Assembly: GCA_021405325.1 (NCBI GenBank)
Contig: QWII01000022.1
Span: 47,371-111,370, forward strand
DNA: 64,000 nucleotides
From: Caldilinea sp. CFX5
GTDB lineage: Bacteria > Chloroflexota > Anaerolineae > Caldilineales > Caldilineaceae
Direction of reading: 5' to 3'
Position numbers and translations under genes: made by a program. This document shows, piece after piece, positions 44,703-54,690 of this stretch (the first letter of the stretch is position 1; every line of letters begins with the position of its first letter). Under the pieces are notes generated by a model. That model saw only the letters and a list, made by a program, of their open reading frames with translations. It ran no database searches and was not told the origin of the DNA.

Positions 44703-44801
44703 CTGGCTCTCCTCTCTGCACGCACTCCTGCTGCGTAGCTGAAATTGTAGCCGCGTTCCGCTGCAAAGTCAATCAGTGACACCATAATTCCTACCACTCT
44801 T

Positions 44802-44887
44802 GGCGAGTCCGTGACTCGCCCCGGCCCACCCCTAGCACATGCCGACGCCTGCCGCTCTTGGCGAGTTCGTGACTCGCCAAGAGCGGC
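44802..44887. repeat. Two related small palindromes
   Basis: The right-hand copy, GCCGCTCTTGGCGAGT (44851-44866) with 44872-44887, has perfect 16-base arms and a TCGTG loop. A truncated relative (GGCGAGT-CCGTG-ACTCGCC, 44802-44820) lies 30 bases to the left. The pair fills the gap between the Uma2 start and the acyltransferase end, so it may terminate the reverse-strand acyltransferase transcript. Confidence 0.7.
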
Positions 44888-44908
44888 AAATCTAAATTTA
44901 CCGCAACT

Positions 44909-46069
44909 TCAGGGGACAATTGAGCGGATATAAGGAATTTGTTTCAGCACCAACGTTACCAGCAACGACAACCCCAGCGCCAGCAGCGCAATAACCGGAA
45001 TGCTCAGAAGGGGGTGAAAGCTGGCCGCCATTAATTGGAAGCCAAAGTGACCGCTGGCTAATTCGTCAATGATGAGGACGTGGACAAAGTAGATGCCCAG
45101 GCTGCACGAACTGATCCCCAAAATGATTCTCTCCAGCAGGGGGACGCGTTGGAAGAGCGCCGTATAATCGATAGATTTGAAAAAGAGGAAGAGACCGACA
45201 GCAACCACAATCAAATTCAAGCTATCATTGGCGACAAAAAAGTTATCGTAGTTCCCTTCGTTGTAGACAGTGAGTGCATGAGTGATGAACTGGGTGAAAA
45301 GCAGCGCCGCCACCACGATCGCCAAGACCGGCAGCACCTGTCGCCGCGTAAGCGTCACCGCACGCAGATAGTGACCGAGGATAAAGAAACCGACGTATCC
45401 GGTGGTGACCACCACGTCGATCCCGACTGCGATCCCGAAGAAGCGCTGCGTCATGGGCAGGATGGACACCGTGACTAGCCAAACCACCAGAAAATAGGTC
45501 AGATTTTCCCGGCTGGCATGGCGGGTGTAGACGCGCAAAATCGGCGTCGCCAGATACAGCCCCAGGATCATCTGGATAAACCAGAGATGATAGTAGACCG
45601 GCCCCTCGACAAAGAGCCGGACAATTTCCAGTGGTGTAAAGACTGTTCCAACGGCTAGAATGCGCCAGGCTAGGTAGATGACCGACCAGGCGACAAAGGG
45701 CCACAGCACCTTCAAGAAGCGTTTGCGAAAGAAGAGGGTAAGCGGTTGATCCTTCCCCGGATTGAGCAACAGCAGCCCGCTGACCATGGTAAAGAGGGGC
45801 GAACCGATCTTGCCCATCATGTAAAAGTTATTGGCAATCCACCAATCGGCGTAGTCGATACTGTTATAAAGATAGACAAGCGGAAAGGCCACATGCAAGA
45901 TAACAATCCCCAGCAGGGCAAAACTGCGCACCACTTTGACATAGACTAGTTGTTCCTCGACGGCCACAGCCGGTTTGGCCGTTTCGTGGGCGATGGTTTT
46001 GCGGGCAGCCGGCGCTTCCCCTTTGCCGTCAGCGACAGGCGGGGTGTAGAGATGATCAGCGACAGTCAT
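44909..46069 (-). CDS. Acyltransferase 3 (OafA/IcaC-type) membrane protein
   Basis: This 386-residue integral membrane acyltransferase has about ten hydrophobic helices. Typical features are YVKVVRSFALLGIVILHVAF with the catalytic-type His, LFTMVSGLLLL, and YHLWFIQMILGLYLATPILR. The family O-acetylates or succinylates surface polysaccharides. It is the last gene of the long reverse-strand block with glycosyltransferases and a flippase, which supports a role in exopolysaccharide modification. The N-terminal ~35 residues are cytoplasmic and uncharacterised. GAGGAAACC precedes the ATG. Confidence 0.87.
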   Translation of the reverse strand: MTVADHLYTPPVADGKGEAPAARKTIAHETAKPAVAVEEQLVYVKVVRSFALLGIVILHVAFPLVYLYNSIDYADWWIANNFYMMGKIGSPLFTMVSGLLLLNPGKDQPLTLFFRKRFLKVLWPFVAWSVIYLAWRILAVGTVFTPLEIVRLFVEGPVYYHLWFIQMILGLYLATPILRVYTRHASRENLTYFLVVWLVTVSILPMTQRFFGIAVGIDVVVTTGYVGFFILGHYLRAVTLTRRQVLPVLAIVVAALLFTQFITHALTVYNEGNYDNFFVANDSLNLIVVAVGLFLFFKSIDYTALFQRVPLLERIILGISSCSLGIYFVHVLIIDELASGHFGFQLMAASFHPLLSIPVIALLALGLSLLVTLVLKQIPYIRSIVP

Positions 46070-46110
46070 GGTTTCCTCACTTCGGTTTGCCTATAACGAT
46101 TCTCACCGTT

Positions 46111-46135
46111 GATCGCCGGTCACGGACCGGCGATC
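46111..46135. terminator. Short hairpin with CCGGTCACGGACCGG core
   Basis: GATCGCCGGTC (46111-46121) pairs with 46125-46135 around an ACG loop. The core GCCGGTCACGGACCGGC is identical to that at 56276-56306. It follows the membrane-anchored jelly-roll gene (46154) on the reverse strand and may act as a terminator or processing stem. Confidence 0.6.
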
Positions 46136-46153
46136 AGCGGTCGGGTGATGTGG

Positions 46154-47389
46154 TTACTTGGTTTGTCCTTGCACAGGCGTGAAGGCTGTCACCTCGACAC
46201 TTTCAAAGGCAACCACACTCTGCGCTGTTGTCAGTCCGATATGCCCTGCCCGGCTGATCAGCGGCACATCTGCCACAACGACTGTTTCATCCAACAGGAT
46301 GGCATAGGTATTGCCGTCGCTGGTGATTTGCAACGTATGCGCCTGATCGCCCGGCGGCGCGACGGCTTGATACCCTTGGGCAACAAACTCCCCCTGTTCG
46401 TCAAAATAGCCCCAGATTAAAGCTTGCCCCTGGTCATAGCGCACCATGTGGCCGCGTTTGGGCGTTTCACGGTCGGGGCGGTTAAAGAGAATGCCGCCGC
46501 CGGCTTTCCCGGCTTCATGCCGGAAACGCACGCGCAAGACAAATTGCTCGAAACGGGTGGCGTGGCTGATGGTGTAATCAAAGCCGCGCGCTTTTTGCTG
46601 AACAAGCGCATTGTCGGTAAATTGCCACTCTCCGCTCAACGCTTGCCATTGGCTCCGGTCAACACCGTCGGCAAAGTTTTGGGTCAAAAGAACGGTTGGC
46701 GCCGTCGCTGCTGCCGCTTCAGCTAGTCCATCGGGATCAGCAACGGTAATGGCGACATCGTCAAAGGCGACACTGGAAAACCAGGTCGTCAACCCCACAT
46801 GCCCCCCTTGATAGTGGAGTGGAATCTTCTCCTGCTGGATCTGGTCGTTGAGGAACACCGTATAGGTATCGTCCTGCACCAACACTTGCAACGTGGCGCC
46901 CTGCGTGAGGTCAAGCGACGGTTGCGTCCCTTGTTCGACAAAGGCGTCATTTTCGTCAAAATAGCCAAAGACCAGATAGGGTTGCCCCTCATTGGCGCCC
47001 AACCGCACAAGGTGGCTCTGGCGTAGATCATCCGTTTGCTGCATGTTGAAGGCCAGACCAGCGCCATTCGCTCCTTCTAAAACCTTTATGTAAGCGCCGA
47101 ATTGATAGGTCTGTTCCGGCGCTAAAGGCAGCGGGATCACCGCAAAATCATCGGCTGCTGCCGGGTTACTTTGAACTAATGTCTGTTCCTGTAAGCGCCA
47201 GCGGCCACCGAATTGGCGGTAATCCAGCCGTTGTCTATCAGTGAACGTTTCCTGATAGGGCATGGTCAACGGCGTCAAGGTATCGCCATAGATTGCCAGA
47301 AAAAGCGCGCTGTTGCCGGCCAGCCAGAGGAGGAGCGCCAACAACAATGCACCAATCGTCAAGCGTAAAGATAAGGGTTCGGTTTGCAT
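46154..47389 (-). CDS. Membrane-anchored protein with two jelly-roll-like modules
   Basis: This 411-residue protein has one N-terminal transmembrane segment (LTIGALLLALLLWLAGNSAL) and an extracytoplasmic part. That part comprises two related beta-sandwich modules of about 165 residues: GGRWRLQEQTL...HVGLTTWFSSVAFDDVAI, then SGEWQFTDNAL...HIGLTTAQSVVAFESVEV. Such concanavalin-like modules, related to DUF1080/3-keto-disaccharide-hydrolase-type domains, bind or act on glycans. It resembles the protein at 47462-49174 and the end of the 1387-residue BNR protein. No strong RBS is visible upstream of 47389. Confidence 0.75.
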   Translation of the reverse strand: MQTEPLSLRLTIGALLLALLLWLAGNSALFLAIYGDTLTPLTMPYQETFTDRQRLDYRQFGGRWRLQEQTLVQSNPAAADDFAVIPLPLAPEQTYQFGAYIKVLEGANGAGLAFNMQQTDDLRQSHLVRLGANEGQPYLVFGYFDENDAFVEQGTQPSLDLTQGATLQVLVQDDTYTVFLNDQIQQEKIPLHYQGGHVGLTTWFSSVAFDDVAITVADPDGLAEAAAATAPTVLLTQNFADGVDRSQWQALSGEWQFTDNALVQQKARGFDYTISHATRFEQFVLRVRFRHEAGKAGGGILFNRPDRETPKRGHMVRYDQGQALIWGYFDEQGEFVAQGYQAVAPPGDQAHTLQITSDGNTYAILLDETVVVADVPLISRAGHIGLTTAQSVVAFESVEVTAFTPVQGQTK

Positions 47390-47418
47390 AAGCAGATCAT
47401 TTCGTCTGTACCTGGTTC

Positions 47419-47452
47419 TGCGCCTGGTCGGTTCGGAACCGGCCAGGCGCAG
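47419..47452. terminator. Hairpin between two related genes
   Basis: CTGCGCCTGGTCGGTTC (47419-47435) pairs with 47436-47452 with one mismatch and no loop. It follows the 570-residue gene on the reverse strand and precedes its shorter relative; it may partly stop transcription between them. Confidence 0.6.
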
Positions 47453-47461
47453 GCGGCAAGG

Positions 47462-49174
47462 TTACGGCGTCACAATGGCAAAATCATCAAAGGCGACCTG
47501 GCTGTTGCTGACAAAAAGGCCGACATAGCCGCTGCCATAGGTGAGCGGCACCTCTTGCGCAATCACCACGTCGTCCAGGGTAAAAGTGGCTTGTCCCTGC
47601 CGTACAGCGACGCTTAATTGGTGCCACGCGCCATCGCCGCCGTCAGGCACATCAACCACTTGCTCCAACACAAAGTTGCCCCCTTCATCAAAGTACCCCC
47701 ACTGGAGCGCCTTGCCGTCACGGGTATAGTTGATCACCTGGCTGCGCATCTTGGCATCGCGTTGGGCCATATTAAAATAGAGACCGCCTCCCATGCTGCC
47801 GGCCAACCGCTGCAAGCGCACCGTGGCGGTGTAGGTCTCTCCCTGAAAGGTGGAGATGCTGCCCAAGTCCAAACCAACGGTACTCATCTGCTGGTAACCT
47901 TGATCGACAAATTGCCAGACCCCATTCAGCACCCGCCAGCGGTTGCCGCTGCCCGTAGCAAAATCATCAGCAAAGCCGGCGATTGGCCCGTCTGGCGCGC
48001 CCTGCTCAGGCGCCGGTTGCTCGGCGTCCGCTGCCATTGTGAGCGGCCCATCAGCAGCCAGCCCTACGACGACGACATTGCGAAAATCAACTTGCGCCTG
48101 TGAAGTTGTTAACCCAAGATAGCCCTGTAGGCTGCTGTTGCTGATCTGCCCCAGAACGCGGCCATTCAGCGCAACAGTGCTGGTGGTGGCGTGGGTGAGC
48201 AGTTGCAACGTGTGCCATTGTCCGTCGTTGATCGGCGGGTCAACGCGCACGCCCCCGACATACACGTAGTTGCCCTGTTCATCATAGCGCCCCCACCGCA
48301 GGAAGGCGCCCTGCTCGACAAAATCGATAATCTGGGCGCCCCGTCGCGTTTCGCGGGTGGGCGCGTTGTAGATAAAGCCGCCTCCCATCTCCCCTGTCAC
48401 CAGGCGAATCTGCGCCTCTAGTTGATAATCACTTTGCGGTTCGAGGTTGAGCATCGTGATGTAGTCATAACCGGTTGTCCGTCGTTGGCTGTAGACCCCG
48501 TTCTCGATCACCCATTCGCCGGCCAGAGTTGACCAGTTTTGCCCACTCGTTGCTGGGTCCGTAAAGGTGAATTCATTGCGTTGCGCGCCGGCTGACATTG
48601 TTGCTGCCGAGCCAACCGGTGGGGCGCCCGGCGCCGGCGGTTGCGCTGCGGCGCCCGCCGCCGGTGACGTAGCTGTTGCCCCAGTGTCGGTTAAGGAGCC
48701 AGGGGTAGAACTGATATAGCGATATTGGGCTGCATCGGCCACCTGGTTGAAGGGCACGAGAATAATCTCTTGTTCCGTCCCGTTTGGGCCAAAATCGATC
48801 ACCCATTGCAACCGCTCATCAGCGGCCAGCGGTATTAGCAGCTTGTGGAAGGGTTCGAGTTGTAACAGCGCCCACATGCGCACCCGTTCACGATCGGTCT
48901 CTGCCAATCGGCTGTAGAGCAACAAACTCTCCCCCGGCACATAAGCGCCGGCGGCGCTTTGAACATCGGGTGCGCTTTGTAAGGCCGCAGCCATCTGGCG
49001 CGCTACCAACTCACCGGTGATGGTAGGCGCTGGCGCCGCCGGCCACCAGAGCCGCTGCGCCAGCCAGCTCCCCACTAGCAAGATGACCAGTAGCGTCATC
49101 CCAAGCAGCAGCGAGAAGCGCCGGCGGGGAAAGCTCCCTTTGCTGCTTTGTGCCGAATTTTGAATTGTAGCCAT
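47462..49174 (-). CDS. Membrane-anchored protein with two jelly-roll-like modules, longer form
   Basis: This 570-residue protein has a cytoplasmic N terminus, one transmembrane helix (FSLLLGMTLLVILLVGSWLA), a region of unknown fold (about residues 50-160), an Ala/Pro-rich linker and two jelly-roll-like modules (about 200-380 and 405-570). Signatures include GEWVIENGVYSQRRTTGYDY, GYLGLTTSQAQVDFRNVVVV and GYVGLFVSNSQVAFDDFAIV. It is similar in design to its shorter neighbour at 46154-47389. Position between a hybrid kinase and polysaccharide genes suggests a surface glycan-binding role, by inference. AGGAC precedes the ATG. Confidence 0.75.
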   Translation of the reverse strand: MATIQNSAQSSKGSFPRRRFSLLLGMTLLVILLVGSWLAQRLWWPAAPAPTITGELVARQMAAALQSAPDVQSAAGAYVPGESLLLYSRLAETDRERVRMWALLQLEPFHKLLIPLAADERLQWVIDFGPNGTEQEIILVPFNQVADAAQYRYISSTPGSLTDTGATATSPAAGAAAQPPAPGAPPVGSAATMSAGAQRNEFTFTDPATSGQNWSTLAGEWVIENGVYSQRRTTGYDYITMLNLEPQSDYQLEAQIRLVTGEMGGGFIYNAPTRETRRGAQIIDFVEQGAFLRWGRYDEQGNYVYVGGVRVDPPINDGQWHTLQLLTHATTSTVALNGRVLGQISNSSLQGYLGLTTSQAQVDFRNVVVVGLAADGPLTMAADAEQPAPEQGAPDGPIAGFADDFATGSGNRWRVLNGVWQFVDQGYQQMSTVGLDLGSISTFQGETYTATVRLQRLAGSMGGGLYFNMAQRDAKMRSQVINYTRDGKALQWGYFDEGGNFVLEQVVDVPDGGDGAWHQLSVAVRQGQATFTLDDVVIAQEVPLTYGSGYVGLFVSNSQVAFDDFAIVTP

Positions 49175-49188
49175 AAATTTTGTCCTGT

Positions 49189-51081
49189 TTAGCTAAGTGC
49201 GTCTACCGCAATCCACTGCTGCAACACGCGTTGCAGATCCTCCCGTTTGACCGGTTTACTAATATAATCATCCATCCCGGCAGCCAGACAACGCTCTAGG
49301 TCACCCTTGATCGCGTTGGCGGTCATGCCGATAATGGGAATATGACAGCCGTTCGCCGCCTCAGTCTGTCGGATCTGGCGCGTCGCCTCTAGGCCATCCA
49401 TCACGGGCATTTGCCAATCCATTAAGACCAACTGGTAGAGATTGCGGCTGTGTGTCACCGCATCAACCGCCTCGCGGCCATTTTCGACCACATGGGCGGC
49501 AAAGCCCAGCTTTTTCAAATGCGCCAGGGCGACTCGCTGGTTGTTGGGGTAATCCTCCACCACTAACACCAGCTTGGCGTTCGCCTCAGACGGCGCTGGC
49601 TCCTCAGCAACCGGCGCCGTGGCGGCGTCACCCTCGGTTGTCTGAGCTAGCTCTTGCGCCAGCGGTTGGATGAACTGGTTGTAGAGCGCCGACTGGGTAA
49701 TGGGCCAGGGCAACACGCTCGTAAAACCGGCTTGGGTCATCTCCTGTTGGAAGGCGCGCAACTGGTTGGGACTGAAGCTGATCAGGCGCAATTTGGCTAA
49801 ACGCGGGTCGGCGCGCACCGAACGGGCCAACAGCAACGGCTTCAGTTCGGTGTGGGTGGCGTCGATCATCAGCACAGCGACCGGTTCACCGGTAAGCGCG
49901 GCCTGCTCTAAATGCAGGAGGAGACCGGCATTGCCACCAGGCAGATCCACCGTCGCCTCCACCGAATTCATCCAGGTCGCCAGGTAGTCGCAGAGGGTAT
50001 GGCGCACCTCTTCGCTGTTGCTCACAATCAAGGTGCGCAAGGCGGCCACCTCTTGACTCTGGGCCTCAGGGACAGCTAATTGCACATCGTTGGAGCGGAA
50101 AGGAATGGTCAACACAAAGCGCGCCCCTTTGCCCGGCTCGCTCTCAACCGTGATTTCGCCCCCCATCAACTCCACCAGCCGTTTGGTGATCGCCAGTCCC
50201 AGCCCTGTGCCGCCGTAACGCCGCGTTGTCGAGCTATCGGCCTGGGTGAAGGGGTTAAAGAGATTCTTCAGCGTCTCCTGGCTCATGCCGATCCCGCTGT
50301 CGCGCACGGCAATCTGGATCGGGATGGCCGGTTTCCCATAGCAACTGGCGGCGACGGCGCCCTGTTTGGCTTGTGTGACCAGAATTGTCACTTCGCCTTC
50401 GCTGGTAAATTTGACGGCATTGCCTACCAGATTGAGCAGCACCTGACGCAACCGCACCGGATCCCCAATCACGCGCTGGGGGACGCCTGGCGCCATGTAG
50501 TGCATGAGCAGAATCCCCTTGCTTTCCGCTTTGGTTTCCAGCAAGCGGTTGACGCTGCGAATCTCGTCTGCCAGCGTAAATTCGACCTCTTCCAACACCA
50601 GCTTACCCGCTTCAATTTTGGAGAAGTCGAGAATGCTGTTGATGATCTCTAGTAATTTATAACTTTCTTCGTAAACCACCGTCGCATATTCGCGCTGCTC
50701 CTCATCCAGTTCGGTAAAGAGCAGCAACTCGGCCATGCCGGTGACGCCATTCATCGGCGTGCGGATCTCGTGGCTCATGGTGGCGAGAAATTCGGATTTG
50801 AGCCGCGACGCCTGGATCGCTTGGTCGCGCGCTTGTTCTAGCTCTTCTTCGATCCGGTTGCGTTCGGCAATCTCCTGCTGTAAGCGCTCGTTGGTATCGC
50901 GCAGCGCCGCCGTGCGTTCCGCCACATGCGCTTCCAGTTGCGTCGCCAACGCGCGCAACTCCAGATTGGCCTGGTACAATTGCAAACTCTTGGTTTCCAA
51001 CAGCTCCTCAGCCGCCTTGCGCGCTGCGCGCTCGCGCGCCAAATGCAGTTTTAGAACGATGATTTCTTCCATTTCCGTCAC
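49189..51081 (-). CDS. Hybrid sensor histidine kinase, cytoplasmic
   Basis: This protein of about 630 residues starts with a long coiled coil (about 5-95) and has no membrane segment. HisKA carries the phospho-acceptor His104 ([15 protein letters not shown]). The HATPase follows ([46 protein letters not shown]). A degenerate receiver-like segment is next (about 345-480), and a complete C-terminal receiver ([16 protein letters not shown], phospho-Asp in [18 protein letters not shown]) ends the protein. It shares the whole kinase-receiver design with the 52481 kinase but lacks a sensor domain, so it probably depends on a partner. A GTG at 51081 follows AGGGTGAAA. Confidence 0.9.
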   Translation of the reverse strand: MTEMEEIIVLKLHLARERAARKAAEELLETKSLQLYQANLELRALATQLEAHVAERTAALRDTNERLQQEIAERNRIEEELEQARDQAIQASRLKSEFLATMSHEIRTPMNGVTGMAELLLFTELDEEQREYATVVYEESYKLLEIINSILDFSKIEAGKLVLEEVEFTLADEIRSVNRLLETKAESKGILLMHYMAPGVPQRVIGDPVRLRQVLLNLVGNAVKFTSEGEVTILVTQAKQGAVAASCYGKPAIPIQIAVRDSGIGMSQETLKNLFNPFTQADSSTTRRYGGTGLGLAITKRLVELMGGEITVESEPGKGARFVLTIPFRSNDVQLAVPEAQSQEVAALRTLIVSNSEEVRHTLCDYLATWMNSVEATVDLPGGNAGLLLHLEQAALTGEPVAVLMIDATHTELKPLLLARSVRADPRLAKLRLISFSPNQLRAFQQEMTQAGFTSVLPWPITQSALYNQFIQPLAQELAQTTEGDAATAPVAEEPAPSEANAKLVLVVEDYPNNQRVALAHLKKLGFAAHVVENGREAVDAVTHSRNLYQLVLMDWQMPVMDGLEATRQIRQTEAANGCHIPIIGMTANAIKGDLERCLAAGMDDYISKPVKREDLQRVLQQWIAVDALS

Positions 51082-51116
51082 AATTTCACCCTACCGTTGT
51101 TCAATTGGATAATGAG

Positions 51117-51171
51117 TTGATTGGTTGATTCGGTGGTTGAGCTTGTCGAAACCACCGAATCAACCAATCAA
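51117..51171. repeat. Hairpin downstream of the flippase gene
   Basis: Perfect 22-base arms (TTGATTGGTTGATTCGGTGG..., 51117-51138, and 51150-51171) enclose an 11-base loop, GAGCTTGTCGA. The loop and right arm (CTTGTCGAAACCACCG) closely match those of the hairpin at 14482-14563. It directly abuts the stop codon of the flippase gene and precedes the histidine kinase gene on the reverse strand. Confidence 0.75.
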
Positions 51172-52488
51172 TTAATCACCCTTTGCTTTCAATTGATACT
51201 GATCCCACACAAATAAGAGCAGCAGGAGCAAGCCCATCAAGCCCACTTGAATCATGACGACTTGGGTGAGCGTTGCGTGAAAGAGCCATAAAAGCGCCAC
51301 CTGGCAAAGACCGGCGGTCAGGGCGAGGAAAGCGCCGCCGCGGTTGCCCAATGCCAGGTGATAGTTGATCAACACATTCGCCAGAGCAAAGAGGGCCGTC
51401 GCCAGGGCATAGAGCCAGAGCAGCGGCGCAACAGGCAGATAAGCCGCGCCAAAGAGAAGCTGAAGAATCAGCGCCGGCGCGACCGCCGTCGCCGTCACAA
51501 TGACCAAAGAGACGCCGGCCACCATGCCCAGACTCAGCCACAGGAGATGGCGATGCGGCTCACCCTGTTGCGCCTTTTGCGCCACCAGGGGAAACATGGT
51601 GATGACCACCGACCAGGTGCCAAAGAAGACAATCCGCCCGATCAAGGCCAACGCCGCATATTGACCGGCGCTGGCGCTGTCAAAAAAACGTTTGACCAGC
51701 AGGACATCGCTGTTGTTAATCAGAATCAAACTGACCTCGACCAATAGCACCGGCAGGGCAAAGGCCAGCAATGCCTGTCGTTCGGTCGCTTTGAGCGTTG
51801 CGTCGGCAAAGGCTGCACGCTCGTTACGGCGCAAGCCGTAGGCCGCCACCGCCCAGGTAGCCATGATCGACAAGGTCAACGCCAGCACAGCGCCATAAGC
51901 CGCCCAGCCAATCAACACCAGCCCCAAGCCCACCAGCAGGCGCACCCACATCTCGGCCTGGTAGCTGGCGGCGAGCAAGCCAAAGCGCATTTGCCCTTGC
52001 AGCAAGCCGCGGTCAATGCCCTGAACAAAGTAAAAAGGCAGCCCCACCGCAAAAATCACAAAGATCCAGGGCGATGTGGTATGAAAAAAGCCTTGCCAGA
52101 AGGGCGCCAGGCCGCCGACCAGCAGGCCCAAGAGCAGGCCAATCAACCACGAACGACGATTCAACCAGCGGCGCAAGGCCCAAAGCTGGGCGTCGTCTCC
52201 CTTGGCGCTATGGATCGCGGCAAATTTTGTGGCCGTCTGTTGAAAACCGGCGGTAATAAAGGTCAAAAAGAGAAAAAGGGTAATGATCAAACTGACATCG
52301 GCAAAGCGCGCCGGTCCCAACAAGCGTCCCAGCAGCAGGTTGAAGCAATAGTTGCCCGCGTTGACCAGCAGCGTGCTGAGAAAAAAGAGACCGCTGCCGG
52401 TCAAGAGTTGTTGGGCCGGCAGCCGCTGTAGCAAACGAGACCCCAACGGCAGTAACGGCGTTGGCTTGGCAGATTGCGTTTCAAGCAT
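51172..52488 (-). CDS. Polysaccharide flippase, Wzx/MATE-like
   Basis: This 438-residue multi-pass membrane protein has about 12-14 hydrophobic helices. It starts [20 protein letters not shown] and [20 protein letters not shown], the signature of polysaccharide-type oligosaccharide flippases (Wzx/RfbX, MOP superfamily). It should move lipid-linked sugar units across the membrane. The start overlaps the end of the HNOBA kinase gene by 8 bases, so kinase and flippase are translationally coupled. AGGAGG precedes the ATG. Confidence 0.87.
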   Translation of the reverse strand: MLETQSAKPTPLLPLGSRLLQRLPAQQLLTGSGLFFLSTLLVNAGNYCFNLLLGRLLGPARFADVSLIITLFLFLTFITAGFQQTATKFAAIHSAKGDDAQLWALRRWLNRRSWLIGLLLGLLVGGLAPFWQGFFHTTSPWIFVIFAVGLPFYFVQGIDRGLLQGQMRFGLLAASYQAEMWVRLLVGLGLVLIGWAAYGAVLALTLSIMATWAVAAYGLRRNERAAFADATLKATERQALLAFALPVLLVEVSLILINNSDVLLVKRFFDSASAGQYAALALIGRIVFFGTWSVVITMFPLVAQKAQQGEPHRHLLWLSLGMVAGVSLVIVTATAVAPALILQLLFGAAYLPVAPLLWLYALATALFALANVLINYHLALGNRGGAFLALTAGLCQVALLWLFHATLTQVVMIQVGLMGLLLLLLFVWDQYQLKAKGD

Positions 52489-54685
52489 GATGAACCTCCT
52501 TGGCGTGTGCCGTCCACTGCTCCAAGACGCGGTTCAAATCAGGGAGACTGAGCGGCTTGCTCATATAATCATCCATCCCGGCGGCCAGGCATTTCTCCCG
52601 ATCCCCTTTCATAGCATTGGCGGTCATGCCGATGATGGGGATATGTTGGCGCGTCTGCCCTTCCAGGGCGCGAATGCGTTGGGTCGCCTCAATGCCATCC
52701 ATCACCGGCATCTGCCAGTCCATCAAGACCGCGGCATAGAGATCGGCCCCTTGGGCAATGGCCTGCACCGCCTCCAAGCCATTCTCGACCACATGGGCGG
52801 CGTAGCCCAAGCGCCGAAGCCGCGCCAGCGCCACCCGCTGATTGTTCTCGTGATCTTCCACCAGCAACACTAACTTTGCCGGCGCGGCTTTGTCCGCTCC
52901 CGCCCCCCTCACTGCCGACTGGCGCGTAGGTGGTTCCGCCTCATTGGTCAATAAGAGAGTGGAGAGCTGATTAAAGAGCGCCGATTGTAAAATGGGCGTG
53001 GTGAGGACGGCATTAAACCCGGCATCGACAATGCGGTTTTGTTGATGTTGCGGCTGTCCATCGCTCAAGAGGAGCAGCTTGACCTGGTTGCACAACGGAT
53101 CCATGCGGATGGAGCGCGCCAGTGGGGCAGGGGCAATCTGGGCAATGGCCAGATCAACAATGAGCAGGGCGTAGGGACGCTGGGCGCGCACAGCGCTGTG
53201 CAACTGGCGCAAGATGTGCGCATTGCTCAGGTCGCTGTCGGTCAGCATCGTGGTGTCGATGCGCCAGCTTGTCAGGTAACTTTGTAGCGTTGTGATGGAC
53301 TCGCTCTTTTTGCCGACAACCAACGTGCGCAGCCTTGACCAATCGTTCATGGCGGTGGTCCGTGGGAATGATTCAGCGGCGACGCCCGTCGGCAAGCTGC
53401 TTTCGGTGCGCAAGGTGACATTAACGGTAAAGGTCGAGCCTTTGCCGGCGATGCTTTCGACCCCAATCGTGCCGCCCATGAGATCGACCAGCCGCTTAGT
53501 GATCGCCAGGCCCAAGCCGGTGCCGCCATATTTGCGCGTAGTCGAGCCGTCGGCTTGCATAAAGGATTGAAAGAGGCGCGCTTGGGTGGCAGGTGCAATG
53601 CCGATGCCCGTATCACTGACGCGAAATTGGACCTTGAGCGGCTGGTTGCCGCCGGCGCCGGAACGCGCCTGGGGCGCCCGTTTGAACTCAACAATGACCT
53701 CACCGCTTTCGGTAAATTTGATGGCGTTGCTTGTCAGGTTGAGCAACACCTGGCGCAACCGCGTCTCATCACCGATCACGGTTTTGGGCAGCGCAGGATC
53801 GATAAACGCAACCAGCGACACCCCTTTCTGGTCGGCCTTGGGCAGGAGCAGATGAATCACACTGTCAACAATGGCCGTTAAGGAGAAGGGCGCTTCGTCG
53901 AGCAACAACTTACCGGCTTCGATTTTGGAAAAGTCGAGAATGTTGTTCAGCAAACCCAACAGATTTTCCGCTTCCTGGTAGACCACGTTGGCGTACTCCC
54001 GTTGCTCCTCGTCCAGTGCGGTTTCCAGGAGCAGTTCGCTCATGCCCATAATGCCATTCATCGGTGTGCGGATCTCGTGGCTCATGGTGGCGAGAAATTC
54101 GCTCTTCAGGCGCGAGGCTTCCAACGCCTGGTCGCGCGCCAAGGCCAGATCGGCTTCGATCCGTGTGCGTTCCGTGATCTCTTTTTGCAGATCCTCATTC
54201 ACCTGACGCAGGTGACTCTGTTTGGCTTGCAACTTCTGGGCCAGCTTTTTCGTGTCCTGTAACGCCGTCTGTTTGGATTGCAGGAGCAACAGATAATCAC
54301 TCACCGGGTCATGGACGGCAAAATCGCTTAGGGAGAGACCGAACGGTTGAATATCGACAATGTCGGTGATCCAGGGCGAGCAGAGAAAGGTGACAGCCGG
54401 CGGCAGGCCATCCGCCTGGATCGGCAACATCTGCCCTTTCAGCCGCATCTGATTCTGGAGCGATTCCAGCAGAAAAACCGAGCTTTGGTGGCTACAGAGC
54501 GCGGCAAAGGTCAACGAAATCACCGGGCGCCGCACATGAAAGAGATCGCCCAGCCAGCGCCCATGCAGATCGGGGTAGAGCCGCTGCAAGGTTTGCCCGG
54601 CCTGAACGATCTGCAACTGCTGATTCAGCACCAGATGGAACGGAAAGGCCCGCCCAAACGCTTCCGGCGGCAAGCCATAGTACAT
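52481..54685 (-). CDS. HNOBA-domain hybrid histidine kinase
   Basis: This is a 734-residue cytoplasmic signal transducer. Residues about 10-140 are an H-NOX-associated (HNOBA/H-NOXA) PAS-like domain: [47 protein letters not shown] and [21 protein letters not shown] coiled coil follows (140-190), then HisKA with His203 ([14 protein letters not shown]), HATPase ([20 protein letters not shown]), a degenerate receiver, and a complete receiver with the Asp in [13 protein letters not shown]. The H-NOX gene is five bases upstream, making this the probable output kinase for haem-based NO sensing. It overlaps the flippase gene. Confidence 0.93.
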   Translation of the reverse strand: MYYGLPPEAFGRAFPFHLVLNQQLQIVQAGQTLQRLYPDLHGRWLGDLFHVRRPVISLTFAALCSHQSSVFLLESLQNQMRLKGQMLPIQADGLPPAVTFLCSPWITDIVDIQPFGLSLSDFAVHDPVSDYLLLLQSKQTALQDTKKLAQKLQAKQSHLRQVNEDLQKEITERTRIEADLALARDQALEASRLKSEFLATMSHEIRTPMNGIMGMSELLLETALDEEQREYANVVYQEAENLLGLLNNILDFSKIEAGKLLLDEAPFSLTAIVDSVIHLLLPKADQKGVSLVAFIDPALPKTVIGDETRLRQVLLNLTSNAIKFTESGEVIVEFKRAPQARSGAGGNQPLKVQFRVSDTGIGIAPATQARLFQSFMQADGSTTRKYGGTGLGLAITKRLVDLMGGTIGVESIAGKGSTFTVNVTLRTESSLPTGVAAESFPRTTAMNDWSRLRTLVVGKKSESITTLQSYLTSWRIDTTMLTDSDLSNAHILRQLHSAVRAQRPYALLIVDLAIAQIAPAPLARSIRMDPLCNQVKLLLLSDGQPQHQQNRIVDAGFNAVLTTPILQSALFNQLSTLLLTNEAEPPTRQSAVRGAGADKAAPAKLVLLVEDHENNQRVALARLRRLGYAAHVVENGLEAVQAIAQGADLYAAVLMDWQMPVMDGIEATQRIRALEGQTRQHIPIIGMTANAMKGDREKCLAAGMDDYMSKPLSLPDLNRVLEQWTAHAKEVHHA

Positions 54686-54690
54686 ACCTG

